Assembly (NCBI GenBank): GCA_041853585.1
Contig: JBGZSM010000076.1
Coordinates: 1-51,833 of the forward strand
Length of the DNA: 51,833 bases
Direction of reading: 5' to 3'
Origin: JAUNKE01 sp041853585
GTDB lineage: Bacteria; Bacillota; Clostridia; Peptostreptococcales; Filifactoraceae
Shown: in pieces, positions 39,833 through 48,084 of the stretch
How the letters are laid out: the number at the start of each line of letters is the position of its first letter
How positions within the stretch are numbered: the first letter of the stretch is position 1
The notes under the pieces: generated by a model
What the model was told of the DNA's origin: nothing
The model's database searches: none
Seen by the model: the letters and a program-made list of their open reading frames with translations, nothing else
Position numbers and translations under genes: made by a program

Positions 39833-42800
39833 ATGTCTGAAGTAAAATCAACCTATAATACATCACCAATTGCAGAGATGACGAATGGAATCATACTTGC
39901 CAGCTTTCAAAAACCGGAGCGAGTTTATGAAAGCTACCAGACGGAGATGCAACTGGAGAATCAACTGATATCAAATTTAGTGTCTCAGGGTTATGAAAAA
40001 TTGAATATCACAACTATTAACGGTTTGAAAGAAAATTTGAAAATCCAAATCGAGCGACTGAACAAAGTTTCTTTTACATCGGACGAATGGCAGCGATTTA
40101 TGCTGGAATATTTGGATGCGCCAAATGACGGAATGGTTGAGAAAACAAGAAAGATTCAGGAAAATCATATTCATGACTTTATTTTCGATGATGGTCATTT
40201 GCAAAATATCAAAATCATTGACAAGAAAAACATTCATAACAATTTTTTGCAAGTTGTAAGTCAAATCAGTCAGAAGGGAACACACAATAATCGTTATGAT
40301 GTGACAATTCTAGTGAATGGTTTGCCACTTGTTCATATTGAACTTAAAAAAAGAGGAGTAAATTTACATGAGGCTTTTAACCAAATTCATCGCTACAGTA
40401 AAGAAAGTTTTAATGCAGAGAGTTCCCTTTACAAGTATGTGCAGGTGTTTGTAATTTCAAATGGAACTTACACAAGATATTTTGCAAATACTACGGCTCA
40501 GAGTAAAAACAACTATGAGTTTACTTGTGAATGGGCAGATGCAAAAAATCAGGCGATTCGTGATTTGGAAGATTTTACTGCAACATTTTTTGAAAAAAGA
40601 GTGCTTTTGGAAGTGTTGACCAAGTTTTGTGTTTTTGATTCCAGTAACACTTTGTTGATTATGCGTCCTTATCAAATTGCAGCAACTGAGAGTATCTTAC
40701 AAAAAATTGAATACGCTTTTAACAATAAAAAAGCGGGAAGTACTCTTGCCGGTGGATTCATCTGGCATACTACCGGCTCCGGAAAAACTTTGACATCATT
40801 TAAAGCGGCGCGTTTGACAACGCAACTGGAGTATATAGATAAAGTCTTTTTTGTCGTCGACCGAAAGGATTTGGACTACCAGACGATGAAAGAGTACCAA
40901 AGATTTCAGCCGGATAGTGTTAATGGCAGCAAGGACACCAAAGAGCTTAAACGAAGTATTGAAAAGCAGGATAATAAAATTGTTGTGACTACTATACAAA
41001 AGTTAAATGAATTTGTTAAAAAGAATCCGAATCATGAAATCTATAGCAAGCATTGTGTTTTGATTTATGATGAGTGTCATCGTTCTCAATTTGGTGAGGC
41101 TCAAAAAAATATCAGAAAGTCTTTTAAAAATTATTATCAGTTTGGATTTACCGGAACGCCTATTTTTGCGGAAAATGCGTTGGGGAGTGATACAACAACA
41201 GGTACTTTTGGTGCTCAACTTCATAGTTATGTGATTACGGACGCTATTCGAGATGCTAAGGTTCTCAAGTTCAAAGTAGATTACAACAATATCAATGTGA
41301 AGTATAAATCGGCAGAAGAAGAAACGGATGAAAAACAACTGAAGCAAATTGAAAAAAAGATGTTGCTTCATCCTGATCGGATTGCAGAAATAACCAAATA
41401 TATTTTAAAGGTTTATGATACCAAAACTCATCGAAACGAGCACTATAATGTAAAAGACCGACGGCTAAACGGATTTAATGCGATGTTTGCGGTTCAGAGT
41501 GTTGAGGCGGCAAAATTGTACTACGAAGAGTTTGAAAAACAACAGGCAGATTTACCCGAAGACAAAAAACTAAAGATAGCAACGATTTATAGTTTTGCAG
41601 CGAATGAAGAGCAAAGTCCAATTGGTGAGATTCCGGAGGAAACTTTTGAGCCCAATGCAATGAATTCCACAGCAAAAGAGTTTTTGGATAAAGTTATAGA
41701 TGATTATAATGGGTATTTTAAGACTAATTTTTCAACGGATGGAAATGAGTTTCAAAACTACTACAAAGACTTGTCGTTGCGCGTAAAAAACAAAGAGATT
41801 GATCTTCTCATTGTGGTAGGAATGTTTCTTACAGGATTTGACGCTCCAACTTTGAATACATTATTTGTGGATAAGCGATTGCGTTATCATGGATTGATTC
41901 AAGCTTTTTCAAGAACTAATCGTATCTTAAACAGAGTAAAGGCTTTTGGAAACATCGTTTGTTTTCGAGATCTAGAAGAAGAGACAAAAAAAGCTATCAA
42001 AACATTTGGTGATGAGAACAGTATCAATGTGATTTTGGAGAGAAGCTACAAGGATTACATGGATGGTTTTACTGATGAAGAGACAGGTCAGACGGTAGAA
42101 GGTTATGTTGATATTTGTAATCGAATAAAAGAGAGATTCCCGGATCCGACAGAAATTGTTTCAGAAGCGGAAAAGAAAGAATTTGTTCAACTTTTTGGTG
42201 AACTGTTAAAGTCGGAAAACATCCTAAGAAATTTTGACGAGTTTGAGAGCTTTGAGAAAATTATTTCGGATAGGCAGATGCAAGATATGAAGAGCGTTTA
42301 TGTCGATATTCGTGAAGAAATTTTATCTACCAACAAAGCAAGTCAAGGAAATTCTGAAGGGCAATCACAAGTTGATTTTTCTGATGTTGAGTTTCAAATC
42401 GAACTTTTAAAAACGGACGAAATCAATTTGGATTATATTTTAGCATTGATATTTGAAAAATATAAAGCAGATGAGAATGTCGAGAATTTAAAAATTGAGA
42501 TCAAGCGAGTCATTCGTTCAAGCATAGGCAACAGAGCAAAAGAGGATTTGATTATCAATTTTATTAACGAAACGGACTTGTCGAAATTGCAATCAAAAGA
42601 GGATATCCTTGCTACTTTCTACAAGTATGCTCAAAAGAAGAAGGAAGAGAGTATAAATGATTTGTCTGAAGCCGAAAGTCTAAAAGGAGATTCAAAACGA
42701 TTTATAGAAAGAGCTATTGAAAAAGGATTTGTTGATCCGGCAGGTGCGGAATTGGACAGTTTGTTGCCGCCTACTTCTCGCAGGCAAGGAGCGAGAGAGG

Positions 42801-42862
42801 CAAAGAAACAAATTGTTTTTCAAAAAATCCAAAATTTAGTGGATGTTTTTATCGGGATTTAA
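39833..42862 (+). CDS. hsdR: Type I restriction endonuclease subunit HsdR
   Basis: HsdR is the ATP-driven translocase and nuclease of type I systems. I choose the ATG at 39833 because GAAAGGGG lies just upstream, giving 1009 residues. An N-terminal PD-(D/E)xK nuclease is visible (NRYDVTILVNGLPLVHIELKKRG: Asp, then Glu-x-Lys). Then come the superfamily 2 helicase motifs: GGFIWHTTGSGKTLTS (Walker A), FFVVDRKDLDYQT, VTTIQKLNEFV, YDECHRSQFGE (DEAH-like box), GFTGTPIF, and the late motif GLIQAFSRTNRI. The C-terminal helical part probably binds HsdM. It appears complete and intact, so the restriction system is probably active. It is the last gene of the hsd run. Confidence 0.94.
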   Translation: MSEVKSTYNTSPIAEMTNGIILASFQKPERVYESYQTEMQLENQLISNLVSQGYEKLNITTINGLKENLKIQIERLNKVSFTSDEWQRFMLEYLDAPNDGMVEKTRKIQENHIHDFIFDDGHLQNIKIIDKKNIHNNFLQVVSQISQKGTHNNRYDVTILVNGLPLVHIELKKRGVNLHEAFNQIHRYSKESFNAESSLYKYVQVFVISNGTYTRYFANTTAQSKNNYEFTCEWADAKNQAIRDLEDFTATFFEKRVLLEVLTKFCVFDSSNTLLIMRPYQIAATESILQKIEYAFNNKKAGSTLAGGFIWHTTGSGKTLTSFKAARLTTQLEYIDKVFFVVDRKDLDYQTMKEYQRFQPDSVNGSKDTKELKRSIEKQDNKIVVTTIQKLNEFVKKNPNHEIYSKHCVLIYDECHRSQFGEAQKNIRKSFKNYYQFGFTGTPIFAENALGSDTTTGTFGAQLHSYVITDAIRDAKVLKFKVDYNNINVKYKSAEEETDEKQLKQIEKKMLLHPDRIAEITKYILKVYDTKTHRNEHYNVKDRRLNGFNAMFAVQSVEAAKLYYEEFEKQQADLPEDKKLKIATIYSFAANEEQSPIGEIPEETFEPNAMNSTAKEFLDKVIDDYNGYFKTNFSTDGNEFQNYYKDLSLRVKNKEIDLLIVVGMFLTGFDAPTLNTLFVDKRLRYHGLIQAFSRTNRILNRVKAFGNIVCFRDLEEETKKAIKTFGDENSINVILERSYKDYMDGFTDEETGQTVEGYVDICNRIKERFPDPTEIVSEAEKKEFVQLFGELLKSENILRNFDEFESFEKIISDRQMQDMKSVYVDIREEILSTNKASQGNSEGQSQVDFSDVEFQIELLKTDEINLDYILALIFEKYKADENVENLKIEIKRVIRSSIGNRAKEDLIINFINETDLSKLQSKEDILATFYKYAQKKKEESINDLSEAESLKGDSKRFIERAIEKGFVDPAGAELDSLLPPTSRRQGAREAKKQIVFQKIQNLVDVFIGI

Positions 42863-43083
42863 GATTTCGATATAGAAATCTCAAGGAGAATTTATGGAAA
42901 CTAAAATATTTAACAAATAAATAATAAGAGTGAATAGAGTAAAAGGAATTAATTACAGTAAAAGTTTTTTGTTGGAATCGAGTAAAGATGATTCATATGT
43001 TCATAAAATATAACATGTTGATTAATATCAAGTTTTGAAACTTTACTTTTCGATAAAAACACTTGATTATATGAGAGGGAAAA

Positions 43084-43692
43084 ATGATACAAAAAAAGAT
43101 TGATAAAAAAAATTGTTATATGACTGATCTACCTATAACAGAAAGGAGCTCTGATACACTAAAAGTAGGTAGCTATGTTGATGCACTAAAGGAATTTATT
43201 TTACAATGCTCTACACCTATGTCTATAGCGTTGCAAGGGGATTGGGGAACAGGTAAAACATCTTTTATCAATTTGCTGCAGAAGGAGATAGAACTGGGAG
43301 AAAACAAAAATACGGAGAACACTAGTACAATTTACTTTAATACCTGGCAATATTCACAATTTAACATGTCGGATAATTTGTATACTTGTTTTTTAAGTAC
43401 TATTTTGGAAGCTTTATATGATAAGGCAGAAATAATAGAGGAAGAAAAAAGTTCTTATTTGAAAAGGGTTATTCCTGAAATGAAAAAAGTTTTACCAAAT
43501 ATAATATTAGCAATTGTCAATACTCTAGAGAATATAACAGGTGTTGATGTAAAACCAGTAGCTTCTTTATCATCAGATAATAATCAAGTTGAGTCCAAAT
43601 TTGAAAATGAAAAACTAAAAAAAATAGAATATCTAAAGGACGAATTTCAAAAGCTGGTGAAAAAAGCAATTGACAAAAAAAAAGATTACTAA
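43084..43692 (+). CDS. KAP-family P-loop NTPase, N-terminal part (frameshifted at an A9 run)
   Basis: KAP NTPases are membrane-associated P-loop ATPases; several members belong to phage-defence systems. This 202-residue frame starts after GAGAGGG and has the Walker A site LQGDWGTGKTSFIN and the typical following strand IYFNTWQYSQF. A moderately hydrophobic helix (VLPNIILAIVNTLENITG) may be the membrane insertion that KAP proteins carry between Walker A and Walker B. The frame ends shortly after an A9 run (43675-43683) with KKKDY and a stop. Removing one A would join it to the next frame and make an intact protein of about 617 residues. It stands alone behind the hsd genes; the promoter region 42863-43083 shows no other gene. 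Confidence 0.8.
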   Translation: MIQKKIDKKNCYMTDLPITERSSDTLKVGSYVDALKEFILQCSTPMSIALQGDWGTGKTSFINLLQKEIELGENKNTENTSTIYFNTWQYSQFNMSDNLYTCFLSTILEALYDKAEIIEEEKSSYLKRVIPEMKKVLPNIILAIVNTLENITGVDVKPVASLSSDNNQVESKFENEKLKKIEYLKDEFQKLVKKAIDKKKDY

Positions 43693-44935
43693 AGAAGGAA
43701 TAGATAGAATAATAATATTTGTAGATGACTTAGATCGATTAAATCCTGAAGTAGCAGTTGAGCTTCTAGAAGTAATGAAACTTTTTATGGATGTGGAGCA
43801 TTGTGTTTTTGTATTGGCAATCGATTATGAAGTTGTTGTTAAAGGTATAAGAAAAAAATATGGAAATGAACTTAGTGATGATAAATGCAGGAGTTTTTTT
43901 GATAAGATTATACAACTACCTTTTAGAATGCCGGTTGAGGCATATGAAGTTAAGCGTTTTATTGAAGAACAATTGCCAGAAGAAGTTCTGGGAGAATATC
44001 TAGAGGAGATAACTAGGTTGTTAAAAAAGACATTGGGAAACAATCCTAGAACGCTTAAACGCGTAGTTAATTCTTTTGAACTATTACGTGTTGTGAATCG
44101 CAAAAAGAATCAGATTAATTTCAACTCCGACACCTACATTGATATTAATTCAAAAGAAAAAAACGCATTGATAATTACAAATTTGATTTTACAGATGTAC
44201 TTACCAAGAGCCTACGAGAAATTGCTTGATATGGTTATTAATTCTGGGGATTCTAAAGAGATTCTAAAAGAACTTATAAAAGAAGGTACGGAAAGCTATT
44301 TTTCGGAAGAGGAAGATGTTAATGTTGAAGAAATAAAAGAAATAATCCGATATATGGAGGAAATCAAGAAAGTTATTGAATCGAACATTAAAGAAAAAGA
44401 AGAAAAAGTTTTTTCTCTTATGGCGGACTCCATGACTTTATCTTTTATAACTAATGTTACAAAGGAGAAAGTCGATAGTCGGTCGACCGCTGTGAGCATA
44501 AATTATGTTATATTTAAGGGTAAACTGCATAAGGTTTCGAGTGCTGCTGAGGCATTGGAGAAGACAATAACATTAATTTTTGAGAAGAATGAACCTAAAA
44601 TTCCAAAGATTTTAGAGAAGTGTGGCGAATTTATTAAAAAGGGGAGTAGTGCAGATGTTGAAAAAAAATCGATATTTAGAGCAAAGCGGGAAATAAAAAT
44701 ATCTGGGCAGACATATTGTATTGGAACAAGTTCGTGGTATCGGACAAAGTTTGACCAAATTAATAAAATATGTTTTTTGTTAGATTTAGATAAGTCAGAT
44801 GTTATATGGGGGTATGATGAAAAACTAGATAATGAGAAGAAAAAACTAGAACCAAGTCCATCGAGTGCTGTATACATGAGTGAACCTATAGAGAATCGTA
44901 AATGGCAAACTGACTATCGAAAAGCAAAACCTTGA
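43670..44935 (+). CDS. KAP-family P-loop NTPase, C-terminal part
   Basis: This 421-residue frame supplies the Walker B site RIIIFVDDLDRLNPE and the downstream KAP blocks: VELLEVMKLFMDVEHCVFVLAIDYEVV, then SFFDKIIQLPFRMP and GNNPRTLKRVVNSF (sensor/arginine region). A long charged C-terminal part (about 170-421) has no domain I recognise. It has no normal start; the nominal TTG at 43670 lies inside the upstream frame and has no ribosome-binding site. The joint with the previous frame is exactly at the A9 run, so the two are one gene split by a +/-1 change. Causes may be a real phase-variable tract, a recent mutation, slippage during transcription, or a sequencing error. Confidence 0.8.
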   Translation: MTKKKITKEGIDRIIIFVDDLDRLNPEVAVELLEVMKLFMDVEHCVFVLAIDYEVVVKGIRKKYGNELSDDKCRSFFDKIIQLPFRMPVEAYEVKRFIEEQLPEEVLGEYLEEITRLLKKTLGNNPRTLKRVVNSFELLRVVNRKKNQINFNSDTYIDINSKEKNALIITNLILQMYLPRAYEKLLDMVINSGDSKEILKELIKEGTESYFSEEEDVNVEEIKEIIRYMEEIKKVIESNIKEKEEKVFSLMADSMTLSFITNVTKEKVDSRSTAVSINYVIFKGKLHKVSSAAEALEKTITLIFEKNEPKIPKILEKCGEFIKKGSSADVEKKSIFRAKREIKISGQTYCIGTSSWYRTKFDQINKICFLLDLDKSDVIWGYDEKLDNEKKKLEPSPSSAVYMSEPIENRKWQTDYRKAKP

Positions 44936-45206
44936 TAAAGAAATCCTTTAGGCAATCAATAATGCTTTAAAAAAATTAATGTTGTCTATTAATTTCAATT
45001 CAGAAATATGTACAACAGATAAAGGGTTAGATATTGGAAGCTTCCAAGTAACATAATATATAAATAACATCGTCTAAAATAAAATTGTAAAGTCTAATAT
45101 GAATGCATTATAGACAAAATTTTAAAAGCCTGAGTTCATTTATCTAAACAAGATGAATAAAACAAATATACGAAAATGGATTTCCTGATTTGAAAATGGA
45201 GTAAGT
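44936..45206. other. AT-rich gap between the KAP gene and the glycosylase gene
   Basis: I see no gene, hairpin terminator or clear promoter here. Confidence 0.5.
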
Positions 45207-45689
45207 ATGGTGTTACATTCAATCGAGCCGGTGTTTGACGAGCGCTCCGAAATTTTGATTTTGGGTTCTTTTCCGTCGGTTTTGTCGAGGGAGCGGGGAT
45301 TTTTTTACGCGCATCCACAGAATCGTTTTTGGAAAGTATTGGCATCGCTATTTGATGCAAAAGTTCCGATTTTGACAGAGGAAAAGAAGAATTTTTTACT
45401 CAAGCATCGTATCGCGCTTTGGGATGTGATTGCGTCTTGTGATATTGTCGGCTCGTCGGACAACAGTATTGAGAACGCGGTTGCGAATGATTTGACTAAA
45501 ATTCTTTGCGTCGCGAATATCCGAGAGATTTTTGTAAATGGTCGCAAGGCGGATGAATTATTCAAAAAGCATATTCGGGAGTGCATCGGAAAAGAAGCGA
45601 TTTATCTGCCATCGACAAGTCCTGCAAATGCAAGCTGGACATTGGAGAAGTTAATCAAAGCTTGGTCGATTGTTCGCGAGAAAAAATAA
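45207..45689 (+). CDS. DNA-deoxyinosine (hypoxanthine) glycosylase, uracil-DNA-glycosylase superfamily
   Basis: Enzymes of this group cut deaminated bases (hypoxanthine, and in some cases uracil) out of DNA to start base-excision repair. The 160-residue protein has the full family pattern: ILILGSFPSVLSRERGFFYAHPQNRFW near the N-terminus (motif 1, with the HPqNrFW sequence), a middle stretch ALWDVIASCDIVGSSDNSI, and the C-terminal motif LPSTSPANASW. Length is normal for the family. The start at ATG 45207 follows GGAG. It is a stand-alone gene followed by a weak terminator. Confidence 0.88.
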   Translation: MVLHSIEPVFDERSEILILGSFPSVLSRERGFFYAHPQNRFWKVLASLFDAKVPILTEEKKNFLLKHRIALWDVIASCDIVGSSDNSIENAVANDLTKILCVANIREIFVNGRKADELFKKHIRECIGKEAIYLPSTSPANASWTLEKLIKAWSIVREKK

Positions 45690-45814
45690 TGAATGACAAG
45701 AGCATCGGATTTGTTTTGAAAATGAAAAGGACAAATCATTTATGTGAAAATACCTGTTGCATAAAATGATTGTGTGAATAAAAGTCTGTAATAGGATATT
45801 CTATAATAACGATG

Positions 45815-45848
45815 AGGCTGAAGGCTCACTCAAGAGTATTCAGCCTTT
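45815..45848 (+). terminator. Weak terminator-like hairpin
   Basis: AGGCTGAA (45815-45822) pairs with TTCAGCCT (45839-45846), followed by only three T. The rest of 45690-46009 has no gene apart from a palindrome at 45879. Confidence 0.45.
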
Positions 45849-45878
45849 GCTCTAGTATTAATCTAAGCATGTCAAGCG

Positions 45879-45898
45879 CAGGCGAAAATTTTCGCCTG
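45879..45898. repeat. Perfect 20-bp palindrome
   Basis: CAGGCGAAAATTTTCGCCTG reads the same on both strands with no loop. It could be a dimeric regulator site or a bidirectional terminator between the convergent glycosylase gene and the minus-strand gene at 46010. Confidence 0.7.
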
Positions 45899-46009
45899 TA
45901 AAACGAGTTTTAAATTTCCTTATTCAAAAGTACCGGCTATATAATAGGAAGCTACACAATTTATCGTTTTGCTTTTTTTGTCAGTTTTGGCGGTTTGAGC
46001 AAAATAAAA

Positions 46010-46348
46010 TCAATCTATTTTATCATCAAATATTTCTAACGCGGTATCATAGAATGCGGTATATCTACATATATAATTATTTTCTTCATCATATATTTCT
46101 ATCCGAATAGAAATATAATCCATTGGCGGTTCGTAAGCATAACTCGTACTAAAGGAGAAACTGTCATTCTCAAATTTATATTTTGTGAGGACTGTTTCTA
46201 AATCGTTGCCCAAATCTTCTAGAAAAAGTTCTCTGTTATCAGTCCACCAATTTTTCAAACATATTTTCAGCGAATCGTGAGTTGATTGAAACAGATTGTT
46301 CGTCTCAACAAAGTTTCTAAGTTTTTTAAAATCTATTGTTGTACTCAT
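46010..46348 (-). CDS. Small protein of unknown function
   Basis: This 112-residue minus-strand frame has a good ribosome-binding site (GAGGAG 6 nt before ATG), supporting a real gene. It reads like a small acidic alpha/beta protein: an N-terminal helical part (FKKLRNFVETNN...LKICLKNWW) followed by beta-strand-like segments (FSFSTSYAYEPPMDYISIRIEIYDEENNYICRYTAFYD). There is no signal peptide or membrane helix. I do not recognise the family; the size and composition resemble immunity-type or Imm-like small proteins, but nothing proves that. The closest neighbours do not suggest a function. Confidence 0.6.
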   Translation of the reverse strand: MSTTIDFKKLRNFVETNNLFQSTHDSLKICLKNWWTDNRELFLEDLGNDLETVLTKYKFENDSFSFSTSYAYEPPMDYISIRIEIYDEENNYICRYTAFYDTALEIFDDKID

Positions 46349-46547
46349 AATAACTCCTCTGAAAGAAAAATCCTTTTCCGGTTTTCCTATTCTACCATTT
46401 CTTAAACCATCTGTAAATTATTGTTGATGGTTTTAACTTGTTTGCTTGCGGTTTATTATATCATTATTAAATATCACTTTCAAACACAAGATATGAATAA
46501 ATGCACATCAAAAGTGTAACTTCAAAACTTCTTCGATTTGTTCGGCG

Positions 46548-46576
46548 CATAGCATACTTCTATAGAGTATGCTATG
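46548..46576. repeat. Perfect 11-bp inverted repeat
   Basis: CATAGCATACT (46548-46558) and AGTATGCTATG (46566-46576) with a 7-nt loop and no T tract. Function unknown; a structured RNA, binding site or mobile-element end are possible. Confidence 0.65.
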
Positions 46577-46736
46577 TGGAGCAAATAAAAAAGAAATAAG
46601 GAAATGTATCGACTTCCGGTCGTGGAATGGGGTCTGATTTTTTTAGCTTCATCATTTGGCCTGTCTTTGGTTTTCGAAACAATAATAAAATCCAATAAAT
46701 TGTAGAGAAAATCGTGCGTTTTCTTTTCCGATGATA

Positions 46737-46792
46737 CAGCGGAACAATGGGAAATAAAGAACAGTTATTCAAAATAGAGATTGTTGACAACT
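46737..46792 (-). repeat. Dispersed repeat family, copy 3
   Basis: On the minus strand this reads AGTTGTCAACAATC, GAATAACTGTTCTTT and TTTCCCATTGTTCC. It matches, in inverted orientation, the copy at 47868-47955, with the LUD gene between them. Confidence 0.7.
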
Positions 46793-46931
46793 GTTTTTCA
46801 AATTTGGTATAAAATCGGACTTGAGATTGCTTGTCTAAATTGCATTTCATCAAATTTGACAGATGAGTAAGACTCAAAACGGTAATTTTTTTATCGAATC
46901 TAAATCATCGGTTACTTTTTCTACTTAAAAG

Positions 46932-46961
46932 TTGTTAAAATTTCATAAGCTGTGATATAAT
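46932..46961 (+). promoter_or_regulatory. Promoter of the LUD-domain gene
   Basis: TTGTTA (46932-46937) and TATAAT (46956-46961) with 18-nt spacing. The leader to the start codon is about 125 nt. Confidence 0.6.
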
Positions 46962-47091
46962 GAAAAAAGGTATAATACTGAAAATCAGACAAAGCAACGG
47001 TGATATTTATGACAAAAAGCAAAATGAAATTTCAAGTTTTAATGAGTTGTCTTATCGCAAATGAATCGGTTGTCAGTATGAAAGGTAGGTT

Positions 47092-47748
47092 ATGATGGAA
47101 AATAAAGAGCGAAATTATATTGAAAGTTTTCGGGACAAAAGAGCGCTCAAGACGGTTGAGGCGCTCAAAAAAAATCAGATGGACGGATATTATGTGCATA
47201 CGGCCAAAGAGGCGATTGAATTGGTGGAGTCGCTGATTGTTCCCGGCTCGACGGTGAGCAGCGGAGGCTCGATAACGCTTTCGGAAATCGGAATTGATAA
47301 TCTGCTTCGAAGCGGCAAATATCAATTTTTGGACAGAGCGAGGGCGGGCATTACGCCGGAGGAAGCGCAGATGGTGATGCGTCAGGCGTTTACGGCGGAT
47401 GTGTATGTTTGCGGCTCCAATGCGGTTACGGAAAACGGAGAACTGTTCAACATCGACGGCAACGGCAATCGGGTGGCGGCAATTACTTATGGTCCCAAGA
47501 GTGTTATTATTATCGTGGGATACAACAAGATTACAACGGATATTTTTGAAGCGAGAGAGCGTGTCAAAAGAATTGCATCGCCGACCAATGCGACGAGAGT
47601 AAACGCAAAAACGCCTTGCATTACAACTGGAGAGTGCAGCGATTGTAAAGCACCGGATAGAATCTGTTGTACGGAGGTCGTAACGGCATTCCAACGATTG
47701 CCGAATCGAATCAAGGTCATCATCGTGGATGAAGTGCTCGGATTTTAG
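47092..47748 (+). CDS. LUD-domain protein (LutC/YkgG-like, lactate-utilisation family)
   Basis: The 218-residue protein is an LUD-domain (DUF162) protein of the LutC/YkgG type. Family members take part in lactate oxidation through an iron-sulfur flavin-independent complex, but many stand-alone copies have unknown roles. The family's blocks are seen: PGSTVSSGGSITLSEIGI, then FTADVYVCGSNAVTENGELFNIDGNGNRVAAITYGPKSVIIIVG, and a C-terminal cysteine cluster CITTGECSDCKAPDRICC that could bind a metal or an iron-sulfur centre. No lutA or lutB is next to it, so a lactate role is uncertain. The ATG at 47092 follows AAAGGTAGG. The gene has its own promoter and terminator and is flanked by inverted dispersed repeats. 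Confidence 0.88.
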   Translation: MMENKERNYIESFRDKRALKTVEALKKNQMDGYYVHTAKEAIELVESLIVPGSTVSSGGSITLSEIGIDNLLRSGKYQFLDRARAGITPEEAQMVMRQAFTADVYVCGSNAVTENGELFNIDGNGNRVAAITYGPKSVIIIVGYNKITTDIFEARERVKRIASPTNATRVNAKTPCITTGECSDCKAPDRICCTEVVTAFQRLPNRIKVIIVDEVLGF

Positions 47749-47796
47749 AAAATCGGCGAGAATTTCCGGGCGGTGCTCGGTCTGAACAATAAAAAC

Positions 47797-47843
47797 AAAA
47801 TGAACCCTCTTTGTCGTATTTTGGTAAGACGGGTTCATTTTTT
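47797..47843 (+). terminator. Terminator of the LUD-domain gene
   Basis: AAAATGAACCC (47797-47807) pairs with GGGTTCATTTT (47831-47841), followed by T residues. Confidence 0.8.
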
Positions 47844-47867
47844 ATATTAAAATTTATTGGAAAGAAT

Positions 47868-47955
47868 AGTTGTCAACAATTTGTATTTAGAATAACTGTT
47901 TTTTGCTTCCCACCTTGTAGGGAACGGTGCCCCCGCCGTTTCATTGGAAGGAAAA
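47868..47955 (+). repeat. Dispersed repeat family, copy 4
   Basis: AGTTGTCAACAATTTG, GAATAACTGTTTTTTGCTTCC and CACCTTGTAGGGAACGGTGC link copy 3 to copies 1 and 2 in one sequence. The rest of the gap (47956-48084) is non-coding, with a short TTGTCAAA / TTTTGACAA pair near 48025 that may end mscS on the minus strand. Confidence 0.7.
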
Positions 47956-48084
47956 AATATGATAGTTCTCTACAGTTTATTCGGTATTAGTATGAAACTG
48001 TATTTTGACGGATTTTTGCATTGTCAAATGGATTTCATTTTGACAAAATAATGGCGGTTTTCTTCATCGCGTTTCAAATCCAAA

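Larger units (their letters stand above)
46349..46931. other. Long non-coding gap with one hairpin and one dispersed repeat copy
   Basis: The stretch holds a perfect hairpin at 46548-46576, a dispersed repeat at 46737-46792 and otherwise AT-rich DNA. A 101-residue frame at 46572-46877 on the minus strand has no clear start signal and overlaps the repeat; I do not call it a gene. Confidence 0.6.

Noticed and set aside
46572..46877. 101-residue open frame on the minus strand
   Set aside because: No ribosome-binding site, overlap with a dispersed repeat and no family resemblance; most likely chance.
47032..47838. 268-residue minus-strand frame opposite the LUD gene
   Set aside because: It is the shadow of a well-supported plus-strand gene with promoter, ribosome site and terminator.
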